DNA of 64,000 bases from Paraburkholderia sp. Ac-20340 (lineage in GTDB: Bacteria; Pseudomonadota; Gammaproteobacteria; Burkholderiales; Burkholderiaceae): contig NZ_JAAGPR010000029.1 in NCBI RefSeq assembly GCF_017104965.1, positions 1 to 64,000 on the forward strand. Reading direction: 5' to 3'. The position numbers and the translations under genes are program-made. Positions 15,902-25,041 of the stretch are shown here, piece by piece. The notes below the pieces were generated by a model. The model did no database searches. It saw only the letters and a program-made list of their open reading frames with translations, and was not told where the DNA came from. Each line of letters begins with the position of its first letter. Within the stretch, counting starts at the first letter, position 1.

Positions 15902-18900
15902 TCAATATTCCGAGTATGGCCTGACCGGCGTCGGCGGATACGGCACCGGACCGTGCTGCGGCGTGAAGAAGTAGCGCAGGTACAGCAGGCCCACGTTCGG
16001 CGCGTAATCGCGCGAGCGGTCGAGCCGGAAGCGCCCGCCCACCGTGAAGTGCGGCGTCACGCGGTATTCGAGCGCGGCTTCCACGGCATAGCTGAAGCCG
16101 CCGCCCGAACCGCCGCCGAAATACGGCGAGCCCAGCCCGTTGGCGGCCATGTAAGCGGCGGCCTGCGACTGCAGTGCGGCGTTGGTCGGGAAATACGGCG
16201 AGCGGTCCTCGTTGGTGAACGATACGCCTACCGATCCGTCGATCTCCCACGACAGCTTGTTGTAACGCCCGGTCCAGTCGATCGGGATGCCGAACGACAG
16301 ATAACTTTGCGGGCTGTAATAACCGCCGTTGCCGAAGGTATAGAAGTGCTCGTTCTTCGAGTACTTCCAGAAGTTGATCGTGAGGCCGCTCGACACGTTC
16401 TGGTCGGGCCGCTTCCAGACCGTCAGGCCGTAACCGCTGCGGATGCGCAGTTCCTGGTTGGTCGGCACGTTGGTGCCGGTCAGCAGACCGTAGCCGACGC
16501 TCGTGAACAGCGTGCCCGGACCGAAATCCTGCGCGCCGCGCACGCTGATCGCATTGCGCACCACGCCGCCCCAGGTTTCGCCCGTGACGGGATCGCGCCC
16601 GCCCGCATACGACACGAGCGTGCTCGTCATGGCCCGGCGCGACACATCGACCGACAGCGACGCGTGCGGGAAATCGTAGCGATACAGCAGGCCGCCGAGC
16701 ACGCTGGTGATCGGGAAGCCGATCGGCGTGCTGCCGATATCGGCGCGCCAGTTGGTGTTCGCGCGGTTGTACTCGTAACCGGCCGCCAGCGCGACGCCCG
16801 TGGCCGTCTCGTTGACCGGATTCAGGCCGGTATTGCCGAGCGCCGCGATTTTGCCGTACTGATACGCGCTTTGCAGATCGTTGGCGGGCAGCGTGCCGGC
16901 GTTCAGATAGACGGTATCGGCGTGGAAGAAATAGTGGCCGGTGTAGCCATCCGGGATGCGCACGTAGAGCGGGATTTCGGTGGCGTGCAGCTCCGAAATG
17001 CCCGAGTCGCCCGAGAGATTCGACTGATACCACTCGGTGGCGATCTGCCCTTGCTTGCGATCTTCCAGACCTTGCAGCGCGCGGGCCGCCGATGTCAGCC
17101 CGTCGGTGGTGTCCGGCTGCGCGCCTTCGGCCTGCTCCTGGGTCTGCGAGGTGCGATAGAGGCTGGCGGCTTCGTCGTAGTCGCCGCGCGACTGCGCCAC
17201 GCGCCCGGCCTGCGTCGTGACATCCGAGCGGTCCGGATAGCGCGCGCGCAGCGGATCGACCACATCCTGCGCGTCCTGATTGAGCCCTTGCGCCGTGAAG
17301 CGCCGCGCGATGGCAAGGCGCGTATCGACGTCGTCTTCGGGCGTGTCGGCGAGCACGTCGCGCACCATCTGCGCGGCCTGCGCATTGCGGCCCATGCGTT
17401 CGTAGAGGCGCGCGACCGTCAGGCGCGCATCGGCGTCGTTCGGCTGCGTGGCCAGCACCTTCTGCGCGCAGGCCAGCGCGCCCTTGTAATCGCCTTTCGC
17501 TTCCAGCACATCGGCTTCTTCGAGCAGCCAGCGGCGGTTCGACTTCAGGCGATCCGGCACGGCGTCGAGCGTGCGCTGCGCGCGGCGCAGATCGCCCGCT
17601 TCGATCAGACGGTCGGTGGCACGCACGGCGAGGCGCAGTTCCTGATCGTCGAGGCTCGCGCGCTGTTCGTCGGTGATGCCGGGCTGCGCGCGCGTGGCGT
17701 CGATCCACTTCGCCCACTCGTCGTCGCGATTGGCCGCGCCGAGCAGTTCGCCATAGCGCACGCGCACGCTGTTCGCGGCCGGATCGACCGGATGCGCGGC
17801 GAGCCAGTCCTGCACCAGCTTGAGCCCCTTGTCTGTTTCGCCGATGGCGATCCATTCGCGCCCCACCGTGGCCAGCATCTGCGGATCATTGGCGGCCGTG
17901 GCGCTGGCGGCGGCGCTGTCGAGCAGCGCGCGCGCTTCGTCTTCCTTGCCTTGCGCGATGAGCTGGCGCGCCTGCGCAAGCTGCTTCTGCGCCTTGAGAT
18001 TGCCCATCAGTTCGCGCATGCCGTCGCTGCGCTGGGCGACCGGAATCGCATCGAGCTGCGCGGCGGCGCCGTCCATGTCATCGACGGAATTCAGATAGAG
18101 CGCGCTGGCGTAGCGCATGTCGGGCGCCTGCGAGACTTTCAGGCCATCTTCCATGACCTGACGGCCGAGCGCGGGCAAACCCAGATCGCGATACTGGCGC
18201 GCGAGCGTGAAGCGCGTCCAGGCGTCGTCGGGCGTGAGGCGCACGGCGTCTTCGAGCTTGGCGATGGCCGGGCTCTTGAGGTTTTGGGCGAGCAGTTGAT
18301 CGGCCTGGATCGAAAGCAGGTCGGCGCGCAGGCGCTTGAGTTCCGCGGTCGAGCCGGACAGACGCGGCGCCGTGGCCGTGATCAGCGGATCGATTTCGTT
18401 GTCGCGATGCGTCGCGCGCAGCACGGTCACGAGACTGCGCAGCGCGCCCATGTCGGGCTGCTTTGCTTCGACGAGCGGGCGCAGCAGCGTTTCCGCCTCG
18501 TTCCACTTCTTCTGCGCGATCAGCGAATCGGCGAGGATGCGCGTGGCGTCGCTATTGCCCGGATCGAGCTTGAGCGCCTGACGGGCGAGCGTTTCGCCTT
18601 CCTCCGGCTTGCCCTGCGAATTGGCGGTGCGCGCGCGGCCAATGGTGCCCCAGATGCTCGCCGTCTTTTCGAGGCTGCGCCACTTGCCGGCGTTATCCGG
18701 ATCGAGCTTGAGCGCGCGTGCGAACAGATCGCGCGCTTCGTCCTGACGGCCTTCGCGCATGCGCACGAGACCGAGCGCGCCGAGCGTTTCGCCGTCGTTC
18801 GGATCGGCGCGCTGGGCGCTCTGCAGCGATGCTTCGGCATCCTTGAGATCGCCGCGCTCCATTTGCGCAAGGCCGCGATTGCGCGCCGCCGCGCCGGGAC

Positions 18901-19960
18901 CGGCCGGGCGCGCACGCGTCTGGCTGCCACCGCCGTTTCCACCGCCGTTATTCGATGCGACGACATAAGGCTTGCCGCTCGCCGCCGCCGCATTGGCCTG
19001 GGCGACGCCGTTCGGCCCGAGCTTCTTCGCGAGATCGGCGACGGTCTGCTGCGTGTCGGTGTCGTCGGGCACCTGTTGCAGATAGCGCAGATACCAGACG
19101 TAATAGGCCGGATCGTCGTGGCCCGCGCTGGCAAGCGCGCGCCGCCAGAGTTCGAGCGCTTCGGCGCGGTTGCTGTCCTGACGCTGATAGACGCCGTAGA
19201 TCAGGTTCAGCCCTTCCATGCGCGTGCTGGCGCGATCGGTCAGCAGGTCGCCGAGAATCAGCGCGGAGGGCGCGTCGCCCGGGTTCTGTTTCAACCGCGC
19301 CCGCAGTTCGTTGATGACCTGCACGCGGCCCGCGCTCGTGCCCGACATGATGCGGTAGTAATCGCGAGCGAGATCGCCGCGCGGCGCGCCGTTCGGGAAC
19401 AGCTTCGCCATGCGTGGGGCGGCTTCCTCTGACTTGCCCGCATTCGCCAGCAGACGGATTTCGGCGAGTTCGTTCTTGTCTTTGGTGGCCACGCGATAAG
19501 CGTCGGCGAGTTCCTGGGTGGCGGGCGCATTCGGCGCGATCTTCTGCAACTGCGCGAGCGCCTTCGCGGCTTCGGCCGGGCGGTTCATGCGCAACTCGAC
19601 CTCGCCCATGAGCGCGAGCGCATCGGGCTGCTGCGGATTGAACAGCAGCGCTTTTTGCACCAGCGTTTGCGCGACGTCGGGACGGTTCTTCGACATCCAC
19701 ATGCGCGCGCCCGACAGCAGTTGCGCGGCCTGTGCCGAAGGCGCGGCGGCGTTCGCTGCGGGCTGCGGCGAGTTCTGCGCGCTCGGCGCCATCGCGGCGT
19801 TCTGCGCGTTCTGCGCGCGCGCAACGAATGGCGACGCCGCGATCAGCAGCGCGAGCAGCGACGACAGGCGCGGCGTCGCGCGCAGACGGGCGCGCGGTTG
19901 CTGGCCACGCGACGGGCGGGCGAGGGCGGTCAGCGCGGGGCCGGGCATCGGGTAGTCCAT
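15902..19960 (-). CDS. bcsC: Cellulose export outer-membrane protein BcsC
   Basis: A 1352-aa protein with signal peptide (LLALLIAASPFVARA, cleavage near residue 49), a long periplasmic array of TPR repeats (about 60-950, e.g. repeated A..L...P.. helices such as QRADPNDGETLGALGLVRMREG) and a C-terminal 16-strand beta-barrel domain (about 1010-1352; GYEYNRANTNWR, VEAALEYRVTPHFTVGGRF), as in BcsC of other proteobacteria. The TPR part binds peptidoglycan and complex partners, and the barrel lets the glucan through the outer membrane. The ATG at 19960 makes the gene overlap bcsZ by 31 bp; an in-frame ATG at 19948 is an alternative. Confidence 0.95.
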   Translation of the reverse strand: MDYPMPGPALTALARPSRGQQPRARLRATPRLSSLLALLIAASPFVARAQNAQNAAMAPSAQNSPQPAANAAAPSAQAAQLLSGARMWMSKNRPDVAQTLVQKALLFNPQQPDALALMGEVELRMNRPAEAAKALAQLQKIAPNAPATQELADAYRVATKDKNELAEIRLLANAGKSEEAAPRMAKLFPNGAPRGDLARDYYRIMSGTSAGRVQVINELRARLKQNPGDAPSALILGDLLTDRASTRMEGLNLIYGVYQRQDSNRAEALELWRRALASAGHDDPAYYVWYLRYLQQVPDDTDTQQTVADLAKKLGPNGVAQANAAAASGKPYVVASNNGGGNGGGSQTRARPAGPGAAARNRGLAQMERGDLKDAEASLQSAQRADPNDGETLGALGLVRMREGRQDEARDLFARALKLDPDNAGKWRSLEKTASIWGTIGRARTANSQGKPEEGETLARQALKLDPGNSDATRILADSLIAQKKWNEAETLLRPLVEAKQPDMGALRSLVTVLRATHRDNEIDPLITATAPRLSGSTAELKRLRADLLSIQADQLLAQNLKSPAIAKLEDAVRLTPDDAWTRFTLARQYRDLGLPALGRQVMEDGLKVSQAPDMRYASALYLNSVDDMDGAAAQLDAIPVAQRSDGMRELMGNLKAQKQLAQARQLIAQGKEDEARALLDSAAASATAANDPQMLATVGREWIAIGETDKGLKLVQDWLAAHPVDPAANSVRVRYGELLGAANRDDEWAKWIDATRAQPGITDEQRASLDDQELRLAVRATDRLIEAGDLRRAQRTLDAVPDRLKSNRRWLLEEADVLEAKGDYKGALACAQKVLATQPNDADARLTVARLYERMGRNAQAAQMVRDVLADTPEDDVDTRLAIARRFTAQGLNQDAQDVVDPLRARYPDRSDVTTQAGRVAQSRGDYDEAASLYRTSQTQEQAEGAQPDTTDGLTSAARALQGLEDRKQGQIATEWYQSNLSGDSGISELHATEIPLYVRIPDGYTGHYFFHADTVYLNAGTLPANDLQSAYQYGKIAALGNTGLNPVNETATGVALAAGYEYNRANTNWRADIGSTPIGFPITSVLGGLLYRYDFPHASLSVDVSRRAMTSTLVSYAGGRDPVTGETWGGVVRNAISVRGAQDFGPGTLFTSVGYGLLTGTNVPTNQELRIRSGYGLTVWKRPDQNVSSGLTINFWKYSKNEHFYTFGNGGYYSPQSYLSFGIPIDWTGRYNKLSWEIDGSVGVSFTNEDRSPYFPTNAALQSQAAAYMAANGLGSPYFGGGSGGGFSYAVEAALEYRVTPHFTVGGRFRLDRSRDYAPNVGLLYLRYFFTPQHGPVPYPPTPVRPYSEY

Positions 19961-21264
19961 GCGGGCGCGACGCGGCCTTGTGCGTCGAAGTGATAAAGGC
20001 CTTGCAGATAGCCGAGGCCGAACAGCATCAGCACGCTGCTGTAGTAACCGGGCGGCGATTTTTGCGCGAGCGTGCGGCTGCGTTCGACCTGGGCGTCGGC
20101 GAGATCGGTGCGGCCCAGCGCCGACAGATACGGCGCGACCGCCGCCGAAAAGCCGCCGTTGCCCTCGTTCGAAGCCGGCGTGCCGGTTTGCGTATCGACG
20201 CGTTCGGGCGGGAAGCCGTGCGCCGCCACGAAGCCGGAGAGCGGCGTGAAGGTGGCGAGCGTCGTGCTGCGCAGCGGATCGTCATAGGCGAGCATGCCTG
20301 CCCACAGATACACGCGGATGGCGTTATAGGCGCTTTCGGCGTGCGTGGGGGCGTCGGGGCCGAAGCCGTTCTTGCCGCCGTTCTTCGCACCGTCCTTGCC
20401 GCGATAAACGACCCAGTCCGGCGAGAAACCATGCGGCGCGGTGTCGTTCACGAGCTTCGTCGAACTGTCGAGCATCGCCTTCCATTCGCTCGCCTCGGGC
20501 AGCGCCAGCGCGAAACGGCGCATCACCTGCAGCGGCACGTAGCTAGGGTTCAGACGCCACGTGTCCTTGTCGATCTTGAAGCCTGCGGGACCGGGCAGCA
20601 CGGTGCGGCCGAGACCCGGCAGCGTGGCCGTTTCGGTGCGCACAATGTTGCGCGCCATGACGGTGCCGAGCGCCGTGTAGCGGCGCTCGTTCCAGAGCCG
20701 GCCCGCTTCGAGCAGCGTGTAGGCGATCCAGAGATCGGCGTCGCTGGCGGAGTTCGAATCGATCACGCCCCACGTGCCTTTCGAGGCTTGCGTCGCGCTG
20801 GCGGAAGCCGCCGCCGAGGCACCCGATGCAGCCACGGGCGCGCCCTTCTCGTCGATATCCGTGCGTCCCCAGACCCATGCGGGCAGATGCGCCGTGAGAT
20901 CGCCTTGCGCCAGATTGTTCTCGGTCCACTGCAGGATCTTGTCGAAGGCCGCGCGGTCGTTCGCGACCAGTGCGAAGAAGAGCGCATACGACTGGCCTTC
21001 GGACACGGTGATCTGGCGCGGCGTGCTGGCGTCGATCACGCGGCCATCGGCGGAAAGCAGGGTGTGCTTGAACGCGGTCCAGTCGGACCACGCGCAGGCG
21101 CTTGTGCTCGCCGATGCAGGCGTCGCCTTGGCCGCAGCGGCAGGCGTCGAACCCGCCGCCTGCGCCGCGCCCGCGGCGACGGGCAGCGTAAGCAGTGCAA
21201 GCGGCGCGAACGCGCAGGCGCCAGCCGCGAGCCAGCGCGCGAGGCGGGACGATCCCGGCCGCAT
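19930..21264 (-). CDS. bcsZ: Periplasmic endo-1,4-beta-glucanase BcsZ (GH8)
   Basis: A 444-aa secreted glycoside hydrolase family 8 enzyme. The signal peptide covers residues 8-38 (LAAGACAFAPLALLTLPVAAGA), followed by an Ala/Thr linker. The catalytic block TVSEGQSYALFFALVANDRAAFDKILQWTENNLAQ is nearly identical to the E. coli BcsZ active-site region with the general-acid Glu; SDADLWIAYTLLEAGRLW and ESAYNAIRVYLWAGML are further GH8 motifs. BcsZ trims cellulose during export. An Ala/Ser insertion (AASGASAAASASATQAS) near 140-160 is unusual. The ATG starts 2 bp after the bcsB stop, and the end overlaps bcsC. Confidence 0.93.
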   Translation of the reverse strand: MRPGSSRLARWLAAGACAFAPLALLTLPVAAGAAQAAGSTPAAAAKATPASASTSACAWSDWTAFKHTLLSADGRVIDASTPRQITVSEGQSYALFFALVANDRAAFDKILQWTENNLAQGDLTAHLPAWVWGRTDIDEKGAPVAASGASAAASASATQASKGTWGVIDSNSASDADLWIAYTLLEAGRLWNERRYTALGTVMARNIVRTETATLPGLGRTVLPGPAGFKIDKDTWRLNPSYVPLQVMRRFALALPEASEWKAMLDSSTKLVNDTAPHGFSPDWVVYRGKDGAKNGGKNGFGPDAPTHAESAYNAIRVYLWAGMLAYDDPLRSTTLATFTPLSGFVAAHGFPPERVDTQTGTPASNEGNGGFSAAVAPYLSALGRTDLADAQVERSRTLAQKSPPGYYSSVLMLFGLGYLQGLYHFDAQGRVAPAWTTRCPAPR

Positions 21265-21266
21265 CG

Positions 21267-23726
21267 TCAGTCTCCGGTGCGGCGAGCGGCCATGCGCCCG
21301 AGCGCCCAGAACACCGTAAGCGCGACGATCAGACCCGCGAGAATCCCCGCGAGCGCCATCAGCGACGGATAGCGCGAGACATGCACCCAGACGCGCGCAT
21401 ACCACGGCAGATCGCCGACGAAGTAACGATCGCCCACGCGCATCCCTTCCACTTCGTTTTGGCGCACGAGACTCAGATCGCCGTGGATCGCCGAGACCTT
21501 GGTGCCATCGTCCATCGCGTCGAGCACATCGCCCAGTTGCGCCGACGATGTCGTGGCCAGCGCCACCACGCTGCGGCCCGACGACAGCGGCGACTCGAAG
21601 CCGATCAGCGCGGCGATCGGCCCGCCGAGCGTGACGATCGAGCGGCCTGCCGGGGTTGCGTCGTCCATGTCTTCGGTGCCGCCGAGCCAGCCTGGCCAGC
21701 CGCTGCGCTGATCGCGCGTGGTCACTGCGGTCTTGCCTTGCTCGATCAGCAGCGGCAGATCCTTGCCCCACTTCTGCAGCAGCGTGGCCGCGGAACCCGA
21801 GCCGATCACCAGCAGGTCGTCGCCGCTCACGCTGTCGATCTGGCTGGCGGGCACGATCTTCACGCGCAGCGCGGGCAGGCCGGTCCACTGGCCCATATGG
21901 CCGAGCATCGTCAGCACGGCTTCCTGATCCTGCGCGTTGGGCGCATCGGGAATCACGATGGCGGATTCCGCGAGGTCGGCCATGCGCGTGAACGGATAGC
22001 CGCTATTGGCGAAGTAGGCCAGGTTCGGCAGCGCCGTGTAGTGCGCGAAGTCGCTGAAATCGACCACCGAATCGGGGTCGATCGCGGCGCGCGCGACGTC
22101 CGTGGCGGTGGAGGTGCACAGGCCGGTCTTCTGCGAATCGATGTGGAATTGGAACTGGAACTGGTTGTTCGAGCCGACGCGGAAGGCCGGAATCTCGATG
22201 TTGCTCGTCGCGCGCGCATCGGCGCCCGTGAGCAGCGGCACGTTGATGCGCGCTTCGTCGGCGGAGCGCGTGACCGGACGCAGACGTTGCGAACGCACCA
22301 GCTGGTCGTTGATGCTCACGTTGAGCACCGAATCGTTCCAGGTCGACGGCGCCGTGTAGCGATAGCGGATGTCGAGCGGCACGTTGCTGCGCGCCCACGC
22401 GTAGAGGTCGGCGGGCACGCGCATGTTCACGCGGATCATCGGCGGGTTGTAGCCCGAGACCTGCAATTGCTGAGGATCGCTGACGAGTTCGCGCAGCAGC
22501 ACGGGGCGGTCGGTGGGCACCCAGTTCGGCGCGTCGTAAGGCTTGCGCGCCGGACCCATATCGACCGATTGCACGATCACGCTGTCGCCCGACATGCCGG
22601 CCTGGCCGAGCACCAGCGCATCGGCGGCCTTCTCCAGTTCTTCGGGCGTGCGGCCGGCGAGCACCAGCAGCTTGCGGCCCGATTGCGGATCGGCGGCGGG
22701 GTTGGCCATCACCGAGATCGTCGGGCCTTTGATCTCCGGCAGCGTCAGACCCGCGGGCACCTGGCCGGGCAGTGCGAGCACGACGGCGTTGGCGTCGGCG
22801 GGTGCGCTGCGCACGACCGGGAAGCGCGCGCCGCGATAGCTCGCAAGCGCGCCGAGCCACGACGACACTACGCCGGCCGCATGAAGCGTCGGCACGCCCG
22901 CGTTGGCCGCGAGCACGAAGGGCACGCGCAGCAGCGTGTTGTCGTGGCGATCGAAGAACGGCACCGGCAGCAGCGCGAGGCTGTTGGGCAGCGTGATGCC
23001 GGTGGTGTTGAGCGTGAGCGTGCTTTCGGGCGCGACATCGGCCCACAGCGCCGAGTGGTACGGGTCTTCGCAGTGATCGAGCGTGTAGTGCGCGATCATC
23101 TGCACGCTGATGCGGTTGTAGTCCGTGAAGAGGCGCGGGTCCAGATTGATCTCACTCGTGACCATCTGCCCGGCGGTTTCCTTCACGAGCGGAATCGTCG
23201 CGACGATTTCACCGTTGACCATCACCTTCAGATGCGAGAGCGGATAAATAAGCGACGGCGAGTACGTGTAGACGAGGCGCAACTTCGCACTGTTGACGAC
23301 TTCGTCGGTGCGTACATCGACATTCATATAGCCGGTGGGATCGAGCCCGCGCAATTGCATCGGACCGTAGACGCCCATCTGGCGCAGCGAGAAGGTGCGC
23401 GTGCGGGTCGGACCGACGGGGAGCGGCGTGGCGTCCGCCGGCATGGCGATCTTGCCGGGCGCCGTTTGAATCACCGCGGGACCGCTGCCGCCAGGTGTCG
23501 TGGCGATGCTGCCCGCTACGCCGCCCGTAAGACCGATGCCGATATCCGGCCCGGAGGCGGGCGCCGGCGCGGCGGCGGTGGGTGTAGCAGTTGGCGTGCC
23601 TGAAGTGGCGTTGGGCTGAGCTTTGCTTGCCGACGCAGCGGCCAGCTTGTCGGCTGCGAGAAGGCTGGACGCCAGCAGCAGCCCGGCGATCAGCGCGCCG
23701 AGGCGGACATGAACGGAAACTCGCAT
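21267..23726 (-). CDS. bcsB: Cellulose synthase regulatory subunit BcsB
   Basis: An 819-aa periplasmic subunit anchored by a C-terminal transmembrane helix (PSLMALAGILAGLIVALTVFWALG). An N-terminal signal peptide precedes an Ala/Pro/Thr-rich linker (35-90), then two carbohydrate-binding and two flavodoxin-like domain repeats. Conserved blocks include RTRTFSLRQMGVYGPMQLRG and AHYTLDHCEDPYHSALWADV. BcsB forms the periplasmic half of the synthase with BcsA and guides the nascent glucan. It is the first gene of the operon and lies seven coding units upstream of bcsA, although the two are normally adjacent. Confidence 0.95.
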   Translation of the reverse strand: MRVSVHVRLGALIAGLLLASSLLAADKLAAASASKAQPNATSGTPTATPTAAAPAPASGPDIGIGLTGGVAGSIATTPGGSGPAVIQTAPGKIAMPADATPLPVGPTRTRTFSLRQMGVYGPMQLRGLDPTGYMNVDVRTDEVVNSAKLRLVYTYSPSLIYPLSHLKVMVNGEIVATIPLVKETAGQMVTSEINLDPRLFTDYNRISVQMIAHYTLDHCEDPYHSALWADVAPESTLTLNTTGITLPNSLALLPVPFFDRHDNTLLRVPFVLAANAGVPTLHAAGVVSSWLGALASYRGARFPVVRSAPADANAVVLALPGQVPAGLTLPEIKGPTISVMANPAADPQSGRKLLVLAGRTPEELEKAADALVLGQAGMSGDSVIVQSVDMGPARKPYDAPNWVPTDRPVLLRELVSDPQQLQVSGYNPPMIRVNMRVPADLYAWARSNVPLDIRYRYTAPSTWNDSVLNVSINDQLVRSQRLRPVTRSADEARINVPLLTGADARATSNIEIPAFRVGSNNQFQFQFHIDSQKTGLCTSTATDVARAAIDPDSVVDFSDFAHYTALPNLAYFANSGYPFTRMADLAESAIVIPDAPNAQDQEAVLTMLGHMGQWTGLPALRVKIVPASQIDSVSGDDLLVIGSGSAATLLQKWGKDLPLLIEQGKTAVTTRDQRSGWPGWLGGTEDMDDATPAGRSIVTLGGPIAALIGFESPLSSGRSVVALATTSSAQLGDVLDAMDDGTKVSAIHGDLSLVRQNEVEGMRVGDRYFVGDLPWYARVWVHVSRYPSLMALAGILAGLIVALTVFWALGRMAARRTGD

Positions 23727-24277
23727 CGCAAACGGCCCTTTGTCTTATCGCGACGGCTGCCCCCAGTCGTGCACAGCCAGCCGTCGTCGGGTGATATTGG
23801 CGATTCCGCATTTCCCGCCCTGATTCGGGAGTGCGCCAACGTTCGGAGTTCAGCGGAGTTTATATGACTCTTATCAAAACCGGCAGATGATTGCTCACCG
23901 TTTATTTGCTTTGCATGGTTAAGGATTGTCAGAAGGACGTGCATAGTCGCATTCGCGCAACGCATGGCTAGAGCCGCCTGCAGTAAGCCTCTCACGCCTG
24001 ACCCCTTATCGCGCGGCGGATCGAAGGAGTGTGCAATGTTTCCGAACGGTTCCGCAATATCTATGCATAACGAATGAAAGCCCGCAAGCATTGGCTTGCA
24101 TGGAAATCGGCAAAAAATAAAGCGAAAAAAGCTTGTCGATAATCATGATCGGCGCATAGAAAATTGAGTCATCAGGCGTGTCTGATTGACTTGTCGTGCG
24201 GATATTCGGGTGGTGCTAACTGCAGGTCGTTGTGCGCGCACGTTAAGCTGGCTGCTTCATCGATCGCGGAGCGCGCA
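23727..24277. other. Divergent promoter region of bcs operon and O-methyltransferase gene
   Basis: About 550 bp without a convincing gene. It should hold the promoters of the 15-kb bcs operon (leftward) and of the O-methyltransferase (rightward). AT-rich patches lie at 23860-23925 (TTGATAAGAGTCATATAAAC on the minus strand) and 24100-24165 (AAAAAATAAAGCGAAAAAAG). I could not assign a clean -35/-10 pair. A 133-codon minus-strand frame across it has no SD and poor composition. Confidence 0.45.
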
Positions 24278-24946
24278 ATGAACGAACAGACCTGGCATGC
24301 AGTAGACGACTGGTTTTCCGATCGCTTGATCGGCGCGGACGAAGCGCTCGACGGCGCGCTGGCGGCAAGTGCGCAAGCGGGGCTGCGCGCCATCAACGTC
24401 GCGCCGAATCAAGGCAAGTTCCTGCATCTGCTGGCGCGCATTCAGGGCGCGCGGCGCATTCTCGAAATCGGCACGCTGGGCGGCTATAGCGCGATCTGGC
24501 TCGCGCGTGCGCTGCCGGAAGACGGCACGCTGGTGTCGCTCGAATTCAGTCCGGAGAACGCGGCGGTGGCGCGCGCCAATCTCGCGCGCGCGGGCTTGAG
24601 CGATAAGGTCACGGTCGTGACCGGGCTGGCGCTCGATTCGCTCGATGCGATGGTGAGCGACGGCACGCCGCCGTTCGATTTTGTGTTTATCGACGCGGAC
24701 AAGCGCAGCAATCCGCAGTACCTCGAACGCGTGCTGAAGCTCGCGCGCCCGGGCACGGTCATCGTCGCGGATAACGTGGTGCGCAGCGGCCGTATCGCCG
24801 ATCCGAACGATCACGACGCCGATGTCGTGGGGCTGCGCGATTACTTCGATCGGCTCACGCAGGATGCGCGGCTCGATACCACGGCGGTGCAGACCGTGGG
24901 CAGCAAGGGCTGGGATGGTTTTGCGATCACCGTCGTCGGCGGTTGA
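24278..24946 (+). CDS. Class I SAM-dependent O-methyltransferase (caffeoyl-CoA OMT type)
   Basis: A 222-aa enzyme of the metal-dependent O-methyltransferase 3 family. Key blocks: GKFLHLLARIQGARRILEIGTLGGYSAIWLARALP (SAM motif I), VSLEFSPENAAVARANLARAGL, FVFIDADKRSNPQYLERVLKLARPGTVIVADNVVRSG (metal and catechol side). These enzymes methylate catechol-like hydroxyls; the bacterial substrate is not predictable here. The start at ATG 24278 (weak SD GGAG) was chosen because the family alignment begins there; the frame extends 38 codons upstream without support. It is monocistronic and ends at a strong bidirectional terminator shared with the TonB receptor. Confidence 0.85.
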   Translation: MNEQTWHAVDDWFSDRLIGADEALDGALAASAQAGLRAINVAPNQGKFLHLLARIQGARRILEIGTLGGYSAIWLARALPEDGTLVSLEFSPENAAVARANLARAGLSDKVTVVTGLALDSLDAMVSDGTPPFDFVFIDADKRSNPQYLERVLKLARPGTVIVADNVVRSGRIADPNDHDADVVGLRDYFDRLTQDARLDTTAVQTVGSKGWDGFAITVVGG

Positions 24947-24966
24947 AGCGCTCTTTTTTCGCCGAT

Positions 24967-25003
24967 AAAAAAACGCCGGTGCTGCATGCAGCACCGGCGT
25001 TTT
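24967..25003. terminator. Bidirectional intrinsic terminator
   Basis: A perfect palindrome (24973-25000, arm ACGCCGGTGCTGCA) flanked by a run of A on the left and TTT on the right lies between the convergent O-methyltransferase and TonB-receptor genes. Confidence 0.85.
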
Positions 25004-25041
25004 CACTTCGCTCATGAGGCTCGTGGAGCGCTCAAGCGCGA

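Noticed and set aside
15653..19432. 1259-codon plus-strand frame opposite bcsC
   Set aside because: Mirror of the TPR coding region; composition is non-biological and no promoter or SD is present.
23690..24091. 133-codon minus-strand gene upstream of bcsB
   Set aside because: It overlaps the bcsB start in another frame, no SD, and covers the expected promoter region.
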